A stretch of 64,000 nucleotides of DNA. Origin: Halovivax gelatinilyticus (GTDB lineage Archaea; Halobacteriota; Halobacteria; Halobacteriales; Natrialbaceae). The DNA is taken from positions 385,992 to 449,991 of the forward strand of contig NZ_CP101322.1 in assembly GCF_024300625.1 (NCBI RefSeq). The letters run 5' to 3'. Of this stretch, positions 25,593 through 36,000 are shown piece after piece. Positions within the stretch are counted from its first letter, which is position 1. Each line of letters begins with the position of its first letter. Both the position numbers and the translations under genes were made by a program. The notes beneath the pieces were generated by a model. The model searched no databases. It was not told the origin of the DNA and saw only the letters and a list, made by a program, of their open reading frames with translations.

Positions 25593-26312
25593 ATGACCGA
25601 AACTGACGGCGAGACGATCGGTATTCTCGGCGGGATGAGCAGCGAGTCGACTCGCGAGTACTATCGTTCGATCGATGCACAGATCAACGACGTACGCGGC
25701 GGCCACCACGCCGGAGACGTAGTGATCCGGAGCGTCAACTTCGCGACGATCGAGCGGTGCATTCGGACCGAACGGTGGGACGAAGCGAGCGCGATACTCG
25801 CCGACGCCGCGGCCGATCTCGAACGCGCCGGGGCGGACTTCGTCGTGATGGCGACGAACACGATGCACCGCGTCGCCCCACGGATCGTCGAGGCCCTGAC
25901 GATCCCGTTCGTCCACATCGTCGACGTCGCGGCCGAGGCGGTTCATTCGGCCGGCATCGATACTGTCGGGCTGCTCGGAACCCGTCCCGTAATGGACGGC
26001 TCGTTCTATCTCGATCGATTCGAAGCGCAGGGCGTCGAGACGGTCGTCCCCGAACCCGCCGACCGCGAGGCGGTCGATCGGATCATCTTCGAGGAGTTGA
26101 CGAAGGGCGTCGTGAGAGACGCCTCTCGCGATCGATACCTCGCGATTATCGACGATCTCGTGGGGCGAGGTGCCGAGGGAATCGTCCTCGGCTGTACCGA
26201 AATCGAGATGCTCGTCGATCAGGCAGCGTGTCCCGACACGCCGCTGTTCGATACGACGGCCCTACACGTAGAGCGGGCCGTCGAACGGAGCCTCCGCGCC
26301 GTCGAGAGCTGA
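25593..26312 (+). CDS. aspartate/glutamate racemase family protein
   Basis: 239 residues. IGILGGMSSESTREYY opens the first domain. The two catalytic positions are T88 in MATNTMH, where most members have Cys, and C201 in LGCTEIE. A Thr/Cys pair is described for the Escherichia coli L-Asp/Glu racemase YgeA, so this is a plausible active member of that branch rather than a dead enzyme. No signal peptide. The heliorhodopsin gene starts 179 nt downstream on the same strand, with its own weak TATA-like site. Confidence 0.82.
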   Translation: MTETDGETIGILGGMSSESTREYYRSIDAQINDVRGGHHAGDVVIRSVNFATIERCIRTERWDEASAILADAAADLERAGADFVVMATNTMHRVAPRIVEALTIPFVHIVDVAAEAVHSAGIDTVGLLGTRPVMDGSFYLDRFEAQGVETVVPEPADREAVDRIIFEELTKGVVRDASRDRYLAIIDDLVGRGAEGIVLGCTEIEMLVDQAACPDTPLFDTTALHVERAVERSLRAVES

Positions 26313-26491
26313 GCGTTGGTGGTGCATCGGCGACCGTGACGGTTCTACGGACGACCTACCGGGGACGAATCACAGTCCACGACACCAACGGTGTTCATCG
26401 ATACCCGCGCTGACCGGTCGTCGAGGACGCGACCGACGCGATTTCGACCCTGCACTATTCACCGATAGCTGTGGTACGGTCGTCGTTCACA

Positions 26492-27334
26492 ATGGCACCA
26501 CAGAACGCACCGGCCGCCGACGCGACGGACGTACCACCGGAAACCGGTCCGTCGTCGCCGCTTCGAGACGCTCCGCGATATCGGCGGCTTCGTCGGTGGA
26601 ACGTCGTAATGGCCGTGTTACACTTCGTCCAGGGCGTCGCGATGGTACTGCTCGCCGAACCCGTCGAGTGGCCGATCACGCGCACGCGCTACGATTTCGA
26701 TGTCGCGACCGAGACCCTCTCGCCCGCGACCGTCCAGTGGATCGACGTCGAACTCCCGCTGCTCGTCGCCGGTTTCCTGTTCATCTCGGCGCTGGCTCAC
26801 GCGATCATCGCCACCGTTCGCTACGAGCAGTACGTCCGCTACCTGGCCAGCGGGATGAATCCCTATCGGTGGTACGAGTACGCGGTCAGCGCCTCGCTGA
26901 TGATCGTCGTCATCGCCATGCTCGCCGGGATCTGGGACCTCGGGACGCTCGTCGCCCTCTTCGGACTCGTCGCGGTGATGAACCTCTGTGGCCTCGTGAT
27001 GGAACGACACAACCAGACGACGACCGAGACCGACTGGACGGCCTACAACGTCGGCGTCGTCGCCGGCGCGATTCCGTGGATCGTCATCGCGGTCGCACTC
27101 GTCGGCTCCATCGTCGCTAGCGAGGGAGAAGTGCCCGATTTCGTCCTCTACATCTACGTCTCGATCTTCGTCTTCTTCAACCTCTTCGCCGTGAATATGA
27201 TCCTCCAATATCGCGAGACCTGGCGCTGGCGTCGCTATCTCTTCGGCGAGAAAGTGTACATCCTCCTCAGTCTCGTGGCGAAGTCGGCCCTCGCCTGGCA
27301 GGTCTACGCCGGGACGCTCACCTCGCCCATCTGA
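26492..27334 (+). CDS. heliorhodopsin
   Basis: 280 residues, seven membrane helices, inverted topology expected. Family hallmarks: RRWNVVMAVLHFVQGVAMVLLA in helix A (35-56), the counterion Glu129 in WYEYAVSASLMI (helix C), FFNLFAVNMILQYRETWRW in helix F (228-246), and the retinal lysine K264 in SLVAKSALAWQVYAGTL (helix G). These are heliorhodopsin, not type-1 rhodopsin, patterns. Helix D contains MNLCGLVMERHN. The ATG at 26492 is chosen over GTG 26471 because a TATA-like TATTC near 26456 puts the start site near 26484. Function is unsettled: light sensor, enzyme regulator or transporter have been proposed. Confidence 0.95.
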   Translation: MAPQNAPAADATDVPPETGPSSPLRDAPRYRRLRRWNVVMAVLHFVQGVAMVLLAEPVEWPITRTRYDFDVATETLSPATVQWIDVELPLLVAGFLFISALAHAIIATVRYEQYVRYLASGMNPYRWYEYAVSASLMIVVIAMLAGIWDLGTLVALFGLVAVMNLCGLVMERHNQTTTETDWTAYNVGVVAGAIPWIVIAVALVGSIVASEGEVPDFVLYIYVSIFVFFNLFAVNMILQYRETWRWRRYLFGEKVYILLSLVAKSALAWQVYAGTLTSPI

Positions 27335-27383
27335 TCGAAAGCCGACTGCTACCATTTTCTCACTGCACGGTGACGGACGGGTT

Positions 27384-27845
27384 ATGACCGAGTTTCGCGG
27401 GCGCTGGAGCGAAGACGACGTTTGGGCCTTTCTGGAAGAGACGACGGTCCCGATCCGCCTCGGGACCCACCGACCCGACGGAACGCTCTGGCTCGTCACC
27501 CTGTGGTACCGGCATCGCGACGGCGGACTGGAGTGTGCGACGCAGGCGGACGCAGACGTGGTCGGCTTTCTCAGGCGAGAGTCGTCGGTCGCGTTCGATA
27601 TCTCGACGAACCGAATCCCCTACCGCGGAATCAGGGGCAACGGGACCGCCACGATCTCCGACGACGGCGGAACGGAGACCCTGCGCGACCTCGTCGATCG
27701 CTACCTCGGCGGGTCCGACTCCGCCCTCGCCGACACGTTACTCAGCGCCGATCGCGAGGAAGTCCGCATTCGAATCGAGCCTGACGTGATCTACAGCTGG
27801 GACTTTTCCGACCGAATGCGAGACGTCTCGACCGACGACACGTAA
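27384..27845 (+). CDS. pyridoxamine 5'-phosphate oxidase-family flavin-binding protein, copy 1
   Basis: 153 residues, a split beta-barrel flavin/F420-binding fold. LGTHRPDGTLWLVTLWYRHRDGGL (26-49) and VAFDISTNRIPYRGIRGNGTA (about 69-89) are typical. Such proteins bind FMN, F420 or heme. It lies 49 nt after the heliorhodopsin on the same strand. A near-identical gene is at 38071; 111 bp in the middle (27662-27772) are exactly the same in both, including synonymous sites. Confidence 0.85.
   Translation: MTEFRGRWSEDDVWAFLEETTVPIRLGTHRPDGTLWLVTLWYRHRDGGLECATQADADVVGFLRRESSVAFDISTNRIPYRGIRGNGTATISDDGGTETLRDLVDRYLGGSDSALADTLLSADREEVRIRIEPDVIYSWDFSDRMRDVSTDDT
27662..27772 (+). repeat. 111-bp exact repeat, copy 1 (in PPOX gene)
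   Basis: Identical to 38349-38459, direct orientation, while flanking parts of the two genes differ at about one base in ten. The sharp boundary suggests gene conversion between the copies. Confidence 0.9.
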
Positions 27846-27952
27846 GTTCGTCGAGTGCCTCCGACTCTCGGCGGAGTTGATCCCGGTATCGGCGTCGCGC
27901 GCGCAGATGCCGCATCCGGTGACGTGAAGTAGCCGACCGCTCGTGCATACCC

Positions 27953-28846
27953 ATGGAGACGCTGCTCGTCACCGGAGCACTCGGCGGGATCGGTCGCTGG
28001 ACGATAGACGATCTGGCGGGGTCGTACGAAATCGTCGGCGTCGACCTCTCGGAGCCGACCCACAACCCCTACGAAACCGTCGAGTACCTCGCCGCGGACC
28101 TGACCGAACAGGGGCCGGCGTGGGAGATCACCGCCCACGTCGATCCGGACGTCGTCGTCCACCTCGCCGCCGTTCCCGGGGCCGGCCACCGGGGGGAGAC
28201 GGAAACCTTCCTGACGAACGTCTCGAGTACGTACAACGTCCTCACGGCGGCCGGCGAAGTCGGCGCCGACGTCGTCTGGACCTCGAGCGAGGCGACCTAC
28301 GGCGTGACGTTCGGCGACGAGGCCCGACCGCTAGCCCACCTCCCGATCGACGAGACACACCCACAACGACCCCTGGACGGCTACGGGCTCTCGAAGGTCG
28401 TCGGCGAAACGATCGCCGAACGGACCAGCCGTCGGTACGGTACTGCCGTAACGAGCGTTCAGCCGTCGTGGGTCCAAATTCCGGGCGCCTACCAAACGCG
28501 AGCCGTCAGGGAGACGTTCGATCTCGACGATCCAGCACCGTCGGGAAGCCTCTGGTCCTACGTCGACGTCCGCGACGTGGCGACGCTGATCCGCCGAGTG
28601 ATCGAGACCGATCGAACGGGCCACGAGCGCTTTCTCGCGACCGCGTCGGACAACTACGTCGACGTCCCGACGGCCGACGCCATCGACGCAGCATGGGGTC
28701 GCCTGCCAGAGGAGTGTTCGCTTACCGGGGATGAGTCGGCGTTTTCGACGACAGCCGCCCGATCCGAACTGGGGTGGGCGCCGGAACACTCCTGGCGCGG
28801 GGCGGAGACGGCCGACGTCGACCGGCCGCTGTCGGGTGAACACTGA
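27953..28846 (+). CDS. NAD-dependent epimerase/dehydratase (extended SDR)
   Basis: 297 residues. The dinucleotide motif is TGALGGIG (7-14); the catalytic pair lies in YGLSK (Tyr near 144, Lys near 148), with the Ser in TSSEATYG near 105. DRHR-type acid D32 after VGVDLSEP favours NAD(H). Extended SDRs of this size act on nucleotide-sugars or other polyols. It follows the PPOX gene by 107 nt on the same strand. Substrate unresolved. Confidence 0.85.
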   Translation: METLLVTGALGGIGRWTIDDLAGSYEIVGVDLSEPTHNPYETVEYLAADLTEQGPAWEITAHVDPDVVVHLAAVPGAGHRGETETFLTNVSSTYNVLTAAGEVGADVVWTSSEATYGVTFGDEARPLAHLPIDETHPQRPLDGYGLSKVVGETIAERTSRRYGTAVTSVQPSWVQIPGAYQTRAVRETFDLDDPAPSGSLWSYVDVRDVATLIRRVIETDRTGHERFLATASDNYVDVPTADAIDAAWGRLPEECSLTGDESAFSTTAARSELGWAPEHSWRGAETADVDRPLSGEH

Positions 28847-29046
28847 GACACGACGATCGGGTTACTCGAACGATAGGTGGTCTCGTGCTCGTCTGGACGG
28901 GCCGTGTGCTCGTTTTTACGGTCCGAGCGGAGTGCGGTGAGCGGTTACACGCCGGGTTTGTGTCGCGGGTGGCGACACGAGGCGTCGGGACACTCCGATT
29001 CTCGAACTCGTTACCACCGCGTCAGCACTCACCGTCGACGACAGGC

Positions 29047-29820
29047 TCAGATCGGAACCATCTCGCCCTCTTCGAACAGAGTTTCGAAGACTGCATCGCC
29101 CCACTCGACGGCTGCTGTGGTGTCGGTGTCGACGAGAATGGAGATGATACCAGTCTGGTCGAATCCGTACGCGAGGAGGCGGTCGTCGAACAGCGCGAGG
29201 TCGAGTGAGACAGTCTCGGCGACGCGTGCGGTCAGATTCTCTCGCTTCGCAGACCACTCCATCATGTCGGGAAACTGTTCGGCCATCCGGTCGACGGCAT
29301 CGGGACTCCAGACGCACGTACAGTGAACGCTCTCGCCGATTTCTCTCATCGCCGCCTCGACACCCTGTTGTGGGACGACGAACCGGTCACCGACGAGCCG
29401 TTTTTCATCGGCCCCCACGAACAGTTCGCTGTACCGCGAGAGCGGTGCGTACGGATCGTTCGGGGTTGCCCGCGTCACGGTCGACTCGAAAATCCAGTCG
29501 GTGTCGAAGTCTACTGGTGCGTCGCTGAGTGCGCTCAGCAGCGGCTGCAGATCGCTCGCGGTGTCGACGGTCTCGATGAATCGCTCGGTTTCCGAAAACA
29601 GAACCGTTCCAGCCCTCGTCATGACGATACCGTCGTCCGTCCGTTCGAGAAGGTTCTCACGTTCGAACTGACTGACGACCCGGTTGATCGTCGACACGGA
29701 GCTATCGACTGCGCGCTCGAGTTCGGTTGCTGGGACGGGTTGCGTTTCCGAGATAGCCTCGAGGAGTCCTCGACGGGTACAGACCTCGGCGGCGAGTTTC
29801 TCCGGCGCGTGGTGACTCAT
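29047..29820 (-). CDS. winged-helix regulator with FilR1-like domain, copy 1
   Basis: 257 residues. An N-terminal winged helix (ISETQPVPATELERAVDSSVSTINRVVSQFERENLL, 23-58) is joined to a C-terminal domain shared with the methanogen FilR1 (DUF1724-like) group: FESTVTRATPNDPYAP near 111, and a terminal IISILVDTDTTAAVEWGDAVFETL. A second member is at 44391. It is divergent from the giant surface-protein gene, with 246 nt between the starts, so control of that gene is possible but not shown. Confidence 0.82.
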   Translation of the reverse strand: MSHHAPEKLAAEVCTRRGLLEAISETQPVPATELERAVDSSVSTINRVVSQFERENLLERTDDGIVMTRAGTVLFSETERFIETVDTASDLQPLLSALSDAPVDFDTDWIFESTVTRATPNDPYAPLSRYSELFVGADEKRLVGDRFVVPQQGVEAAMREIGESVHCTCVWSPDAVDRMAEQFPDMMEWSAKRENLTARVAETVSLDLALFDDRLLAYGFDQTGIISILVDTDTTAAVEWGDAVFETLFEEGEMVPI

Positions 29821-30066
29821 TCCTGGTACCTGAACAGTCGGCTACGGACCGTTTTACTCTGTTGGTGAGGAGACAGCCGACCAACGAACGCACCTGTTGG
29901 TACTCGACGGTGTGTTCGGTCCCGTCGAAAGATCTGGCAGGAGCCTCCTCGCAGAAAGGGCGTGGTGGTCTGCCCACAAATTGCGTTTCACGCAATGGCT
30001 GGGCGAAATTTTTAACACAAATCAAACATTGGTAAGATTAAAGATACTGTGAAGGTTTTTGCGGTC

Positions 30067-33000
30067 ATGAACCAATCAGACCACCGAATGTCGGGCCAGA
30101 TGGCCCGATCTGTATTCATTTGTGTGATCAGTTTTGCGACTGTATTGCTTGTGGTCATGGGAGGTGTCGCTGCCGATACGGTTCCACCCGACTGTAATGG
30201 AGTCGACTTCGAACAGGACAGCGACGGGTATTACGAGGTCGAGACCCTGAGTCAGTTACAGTGTATCGAAGAGCACGGACTCGAGCATGACTACGCCCTC
30301 GTCGAGGACATCGACGCGAACGAGACCGGAGACTGGAACGATGGCGACGGCTTCGAGCCGATTGGAGACGGTGATATCGACTTTAGGGTAGAAGGTGACG
30401 CGTTCAACGGTACGTTCGACGGCAACGACCGGACGATTGCCAATCTGACCATCGAACGCGGTGGCGATGATCGCGTGGGGCTGTTCGAAGTCATCGGCTC
30501 CGAGGGAACGGTTTCGAACCTGACACTCGAGGCTGCGACGGTTACAGGGGACGACGATGTGGGCAGTCTCAGTGGCCAGAATTATGGAACGGTTTCGGAC
30601 GTTTCCATGAGCACCGATGTAACTGGTTCAGGGACGACCGGTGGTGTTATCGGATGGAATTACGGAGGTACCATCACTGGGGCAACCGTCGAGGGAACAG
30701 TCTTTTCTGAGCAAGATGGGGTAAACACTCATGTTGGCGGCATTGTTGGCGACCACCAAAGAGGCGCCAGCATCGATTCGAGTTCGTTTACGAACGGAAC
30801 GGTTGATGGGGACAACGAGGAAATCGGCGGTATCGCTGGCCAACTTGGCGGTCCACCTGGTTATACTAGTTCGATTACGAACTCGAGTGCGAACGGAACG
30901 ATTGGAAACGAGGATGCAGATTCCGTCGGTGGACTAGTCGGAGACGGGAGAGGGGATTTCTTTGATTCGTACTCCACGGCGACCGTCCGCGGGAACGACA
31001 CGGTTGGTGGTGTCATCGGCTACGGCGGAAATAGTGACATCGAGCGAACGTACGCGGTCGGAGAAGTCGACGGGGATGGAGACGATGTCGGCGGTCTCGT
31101 CGGGGTTGGTTCGACCGGTATCAACATCGAGAACTCCTACTGGGACACCGAAACGACCGGGGTGACCGAGTCCTTCGACAGCGACGAGGGCGGACTTTTC
31201 ACCGACGAGATGACCGGCGCGAACGCCACCGAGCACATGAACGGCTTCGGATTCCCAGACGGTGATGATCGCTGGCACGCCGTCGAGGACGACTACCCTG
31301 TCCTCGCCTGGGAGGACACCGACCCCGTTTACGGCGTGGAGATCACCAGCACGAACTCGGCCATCGAGGAGGGTGAGACACTCGAGGTGGACGCCACCGT
31401 CACCAACTTGGGCCCAGACGGCGGCGCACAATCCATCGAACTGCGAGACTTCGACGGCGACGAGGTGGACAGCGAGGAGGTAACCCTCGAGAGTGGTGAG
31501 TCAACCGATTTAACACTCGAGTGGGAGACCGATGAGGACGAGGGTGGTCTCGACGACGTGACGGTTGCGAGTGAGAACCACACGGACACCCGGGCAGTGT
31601 CTGTCGGCGCTGGTGAGGTGATTCCACAGTGCCAGACCATCGATACTGCGGGGGCCTACGAACTGACCGACGACATAGAAGCGAGCGGGGAGTGCATCGA
31701 AATCGAGGCTGATGACGTCTCCCTCGACGGCAACGATCACACGATCTCCGGCAGCGGCACGGGCATCGTCGTGAATGACCAAACCAACGTCACCATCACG
31801 AACGTCACGCTCAGCGGATTGGACGTCGGCATCGAGATGGCGGAGCTTACGGACGCGACCGTCGGACACAACACCGTCGAAGGGAGCGACGAGGACGGGC
31901 TCGTATTCGAGGACGTTCAGGACTCCACCATTGCCAACAATACGGTAACGGCGGGTGCCACCAGGGGCATCCACCTCGCTGAGGCTACAGACACGGCCGT
32001 CGAGAACAACACGCTCAGGGAAAATGACGAAAGCGGGATGTACGTCGTTGACTCCGAGGAACTGGTTATTTCGGGTAACGAGGTCGTCGACAACGGTGAG
32101 GATGACGAGGACGAACTGTCGCATGATGTCGAAGATGCGGGTATCTACCTCTCGGGAACCGCAGACAGCACACTCGAGGCAAACAACCTCACAGCCAACG
32201 CACAGGTCGCCATGTTCCTCGAAGAGTCAAGTGCTGATAATCGTATTCTGGGCAACGCTGTTAACGTCTCTGTCATTGAAGGGAGCGAGCGTTGGAGGGG
32301 GATTAAAATTGAGGAGTCTTCAGGGAACATACTTTCCGAGACGGTGATCACGGGTAGTGAGGAAATTACGTTGGGTGAACATGGCGAGGACCTCATCTAC
32401 GTTGACAGCGAAGAGACAGTCGTCACAGATAACGAAATCTACGGGCATGCACGCGTTGGCATCGATATTCTCGGTGAGTCGAATACTGTCGACAATAATT
32501 CCATCGCTGGTTCGTTTCATCACAGCGATACTCAAAATGGCCACGCAATACGAGTTTCCGGTACTGGTGAGGACTGGTCGGTGACGAACAACTCGCTCAC
32601 CAAGGCGGAAATTTTAAACCCCGAACGCGCAGGAATCGCCATCATCGGCGATCAAACCGTCGAGATGCAACACAACACCGGGACAAAATTAGATACTGAC
32701 CGGAGTACTGACCCGGGTACTGACCTGGAGCTCACCCACGTTGCGCAGTTCGTGGAGAACCAGCAGCTCACGACCCCGGCGGGCGAGACGACGGTGACGT
32801 TCACTGGTGCGGGACTGCGTCTCGTTGGCGTCGATGACCCACCGAACGCTGCGAGCCCCGACGATGTCGAATCAACTGACTACTACTTCGAGGTCGAGAA
32901 TACCTCAGACGAGTTCACCTTCGAGAAGCTCGAACTCGACTACGACGAAACGCGGCTCACGACAGGAGACACGATCGACCCCGAGACGCTCTCGCTCTGG

Positions 33001-36000
33001 CGACTGGACAGCGGCGAGTGGGAAGAGATCGACGACTCCGGTGTAGATACTGCCGAACAGGTCGTCACTGGCAACGTCACGGAGGACGGGACAATCGGCG
33101 CCTTCGGTGAGCAGGCCTTCGCTGCTGGTACCGGCAGTGCTGACGATCCGTTCGTCATCGAAGATTGGGGCCACCTGGACAACGTTCGATGGACACCAAA
33201 CAGTACCTTCACGCTGGCGAACGACCTCGATTCGGAGACTGATGGCTACGACGACGTGGCTGCAGCGAGCGCGAACGATGGCGACGGCTTCGAGCCAATC
33301 GACGACTTCGAGGGCACCTTCGACGGGGACAGCGCGACGATTTCGGACCTGCAAATCGACCGGGGTGACGAGGCGGACGTTGGACTCTTCGGTTCGACGA
33401 GCGACTCGGCAATCATCGACGACGTTCACCTCGAGAATGCGACCGTCACCGGCGAGTCGAACGTCGGTGGTCTCGTAGGAGATAACCAGGGTACAATCCT
33501 CGAATCGTCAGCGAAAGTGGACGTCTCCGGATCTGACGAGAAGGTTGGCGGCCTGGTCGGCATAAACCTAGGAAAGCTCACTCACTCGTACGCCACCGGC
33601 GATATAGACGGCGATGAGTCTGTGGGCGGGCTCGTCGGCCAGAACTACGAAGATGTGAGTGAGTCGTATGCCACTGCCAGTGTTAACGGCTCTACTTTTG
33701 TCGGAGGACTCGTCGGCTACAATGATGGCGAGGTGAATGAATCGTACGCCATCGGCAGTGTCGAGTGCATTCAGACCTGTCGCGGGCTCATCGCCATAAA
33801 CACCGGCGATGTAGAGGATTCGTACTGGGACACGGAGACGACTGGGCAGGACGACTCAGACGGCGGTACGCCACTTTCAACAGCCGAAATGACCGGCGCG
33901 AATGCCACCGAGTACATGGAGGGCTTCGCATTTCCAGACGATGAGGGCATCTGGCACGCCACGGACTCGTACCCCGTATTCGCTTTGGAAGACACCGACC
34001 CACTCTTTGGTGTCCAAATTAGCGAGACGAACTCGCCAATCGACCAGGGTGACACTCTGGAGGTGACGGCCGATGTAACCAACGTGGGGGCAGACGGAGA
34101 GCAGACCGTTGAACTACTCGACTTTGAGGACGACGTGCAGGACAGTAAAACCGCCACGCTCGAAAGTGGCGACACAGTGGAGGTGACGCTGGCTTGGGAA
34201 ACAGAGGGTTCCGACGTTGGCACCGGCGACGTGACGGTGGCGAGCGAGAACGACGCTGACAACGAGAACGTGACGATCAAGACAGGTATCGCGTCGGTAA
34301 CCGCGATCATCGACGACGAAGAGATACCGACGGTGGCGATCGGCGAGACGGTGCCAGTAACCGTCACTGCCGAGGACGAAACCGGTGACCCGGTCGAAGG
34401 CGCGGAACTCTCCATCGACGAAATCGACGACGGCAGCGACGATGTCACGGTCGACGGCCTCTCCGTGAGTGACACGGAAACGACGGATTCAGATGGCGTC
34501 GCCACCTTCGATGGCGTAACGTTCTCGGGTGCAATCGACGCGACTGTCGACGTGACGGTCAGTGCCACGGACGGCGTCGAAGACGAGATGACCGTGACCG
34601 TCGGCGGGTTTGCCGAGGGTGACGGCTCTGCGGCCGATCCATTCGTCATCGAGGACTGGAACCACCTCGACAACATCCGGCTCCATCTTGAGAAGGAGTT
34701 CGAACTTGGTGCGAATCTCGACGAGGAAACTGACGGCTACGACGACCTGGTTGGCGACCCAGAGAAGGGCTGGGAGCCAATTAGCGACTGCGGGTTCGAC
34801 CCATGGGAGGACGGATGTGCGGGTGACGGGTTCTCGGGAACCTTCGACGGTCAGGGGTACGAAATCCGTGCACTGGTCATCGACCGCGAGGATGCCTTCG
34901 CTGGTGTCGGTCTGTTTAACGGTACCCAGGGTGCGACCATCGAGAGCGTCGGACTGGTCGACGTAGATATCACTGGTGGCTTCTTGAACGTGGGTGGTCT
35001 CGCAGGGACGGCAGTGGAGTCCGAGATTACGGACTCGTACGCCACCGGCGACGTCACCGGCCGCCAAACTGTGGGCGGCCTCGTCGGCTACAACTTCGGA
35101 GAAATTGACGACCCGGTCACCGCGGACGTCGAAGACAGTATCATCGAGGACTCCTACGCTACCAGTGACGTCACAGGCGAAGATACTACTGGCGGACTGG
35201 TCGGGACCAACTGGGGCATTGTCGAGAACTCCTATGCCACTGGGAATGTGACCGCGACCGGCCCCGGCAGGTTTGGGGACGATCCAAGAGCGGGCGGCCT
35301 CCTCGGAGTCAATGGGGAGTCTGACGGCGTTATCGATTCCTACTGGGACGACGAGGCGGCGACCGTCATCGAAGATGGCGAGGAGCAACACGGCCAGGGC
35401 ATCGGTGGGGATGCTCCCGGTGCGGCCAACGTAACCACCCTCACCACCATCGAGATGACCGGCGCGAACGCCCAGGACAACACGGACCTCGATTTCGCTG
35501 ACACCTGGGGAGTCGTCGACGACCCCGAAGACGGCAACGTGGTCTCCTACCCGCTCCTGCAAAACGCTACCCAGGATCCCGCGCCCGGACTGCGGACCCG
35601 ATACGCTGGCGGCGACGGCTCCGCAGACGATCCCTACATCGTCGAGGACTGGTACCATCTCGACAACGTTCGCGAGAATCTCGACGCCAATTTCACGGTC
35701 ACGAACGAACTGAACGAGCACACCGCGGGCTACAGCGACGTGGCCAGCGAGGACGCCAACGGCGGCGACGGGTTCGAGCCGATCGGTGACGCCGGTGAGC
35801 CGTTCGGGGGTATCTTCGACGGGAACGGATCGACCATTTCGGACTTCGTTATCGACCGTGACGACGAGGACCGTGTCGGTCTCTTCGCTTCGACGAGCGA
35901 CTCGGCAACCATCGACGACGTTCACCTCGAGAATGCGACCGTCAGCGGCGAGTCGACCGTCGGTGGACTCGTCGGCTCACTGGAGGGGACAGTCAGCTCG

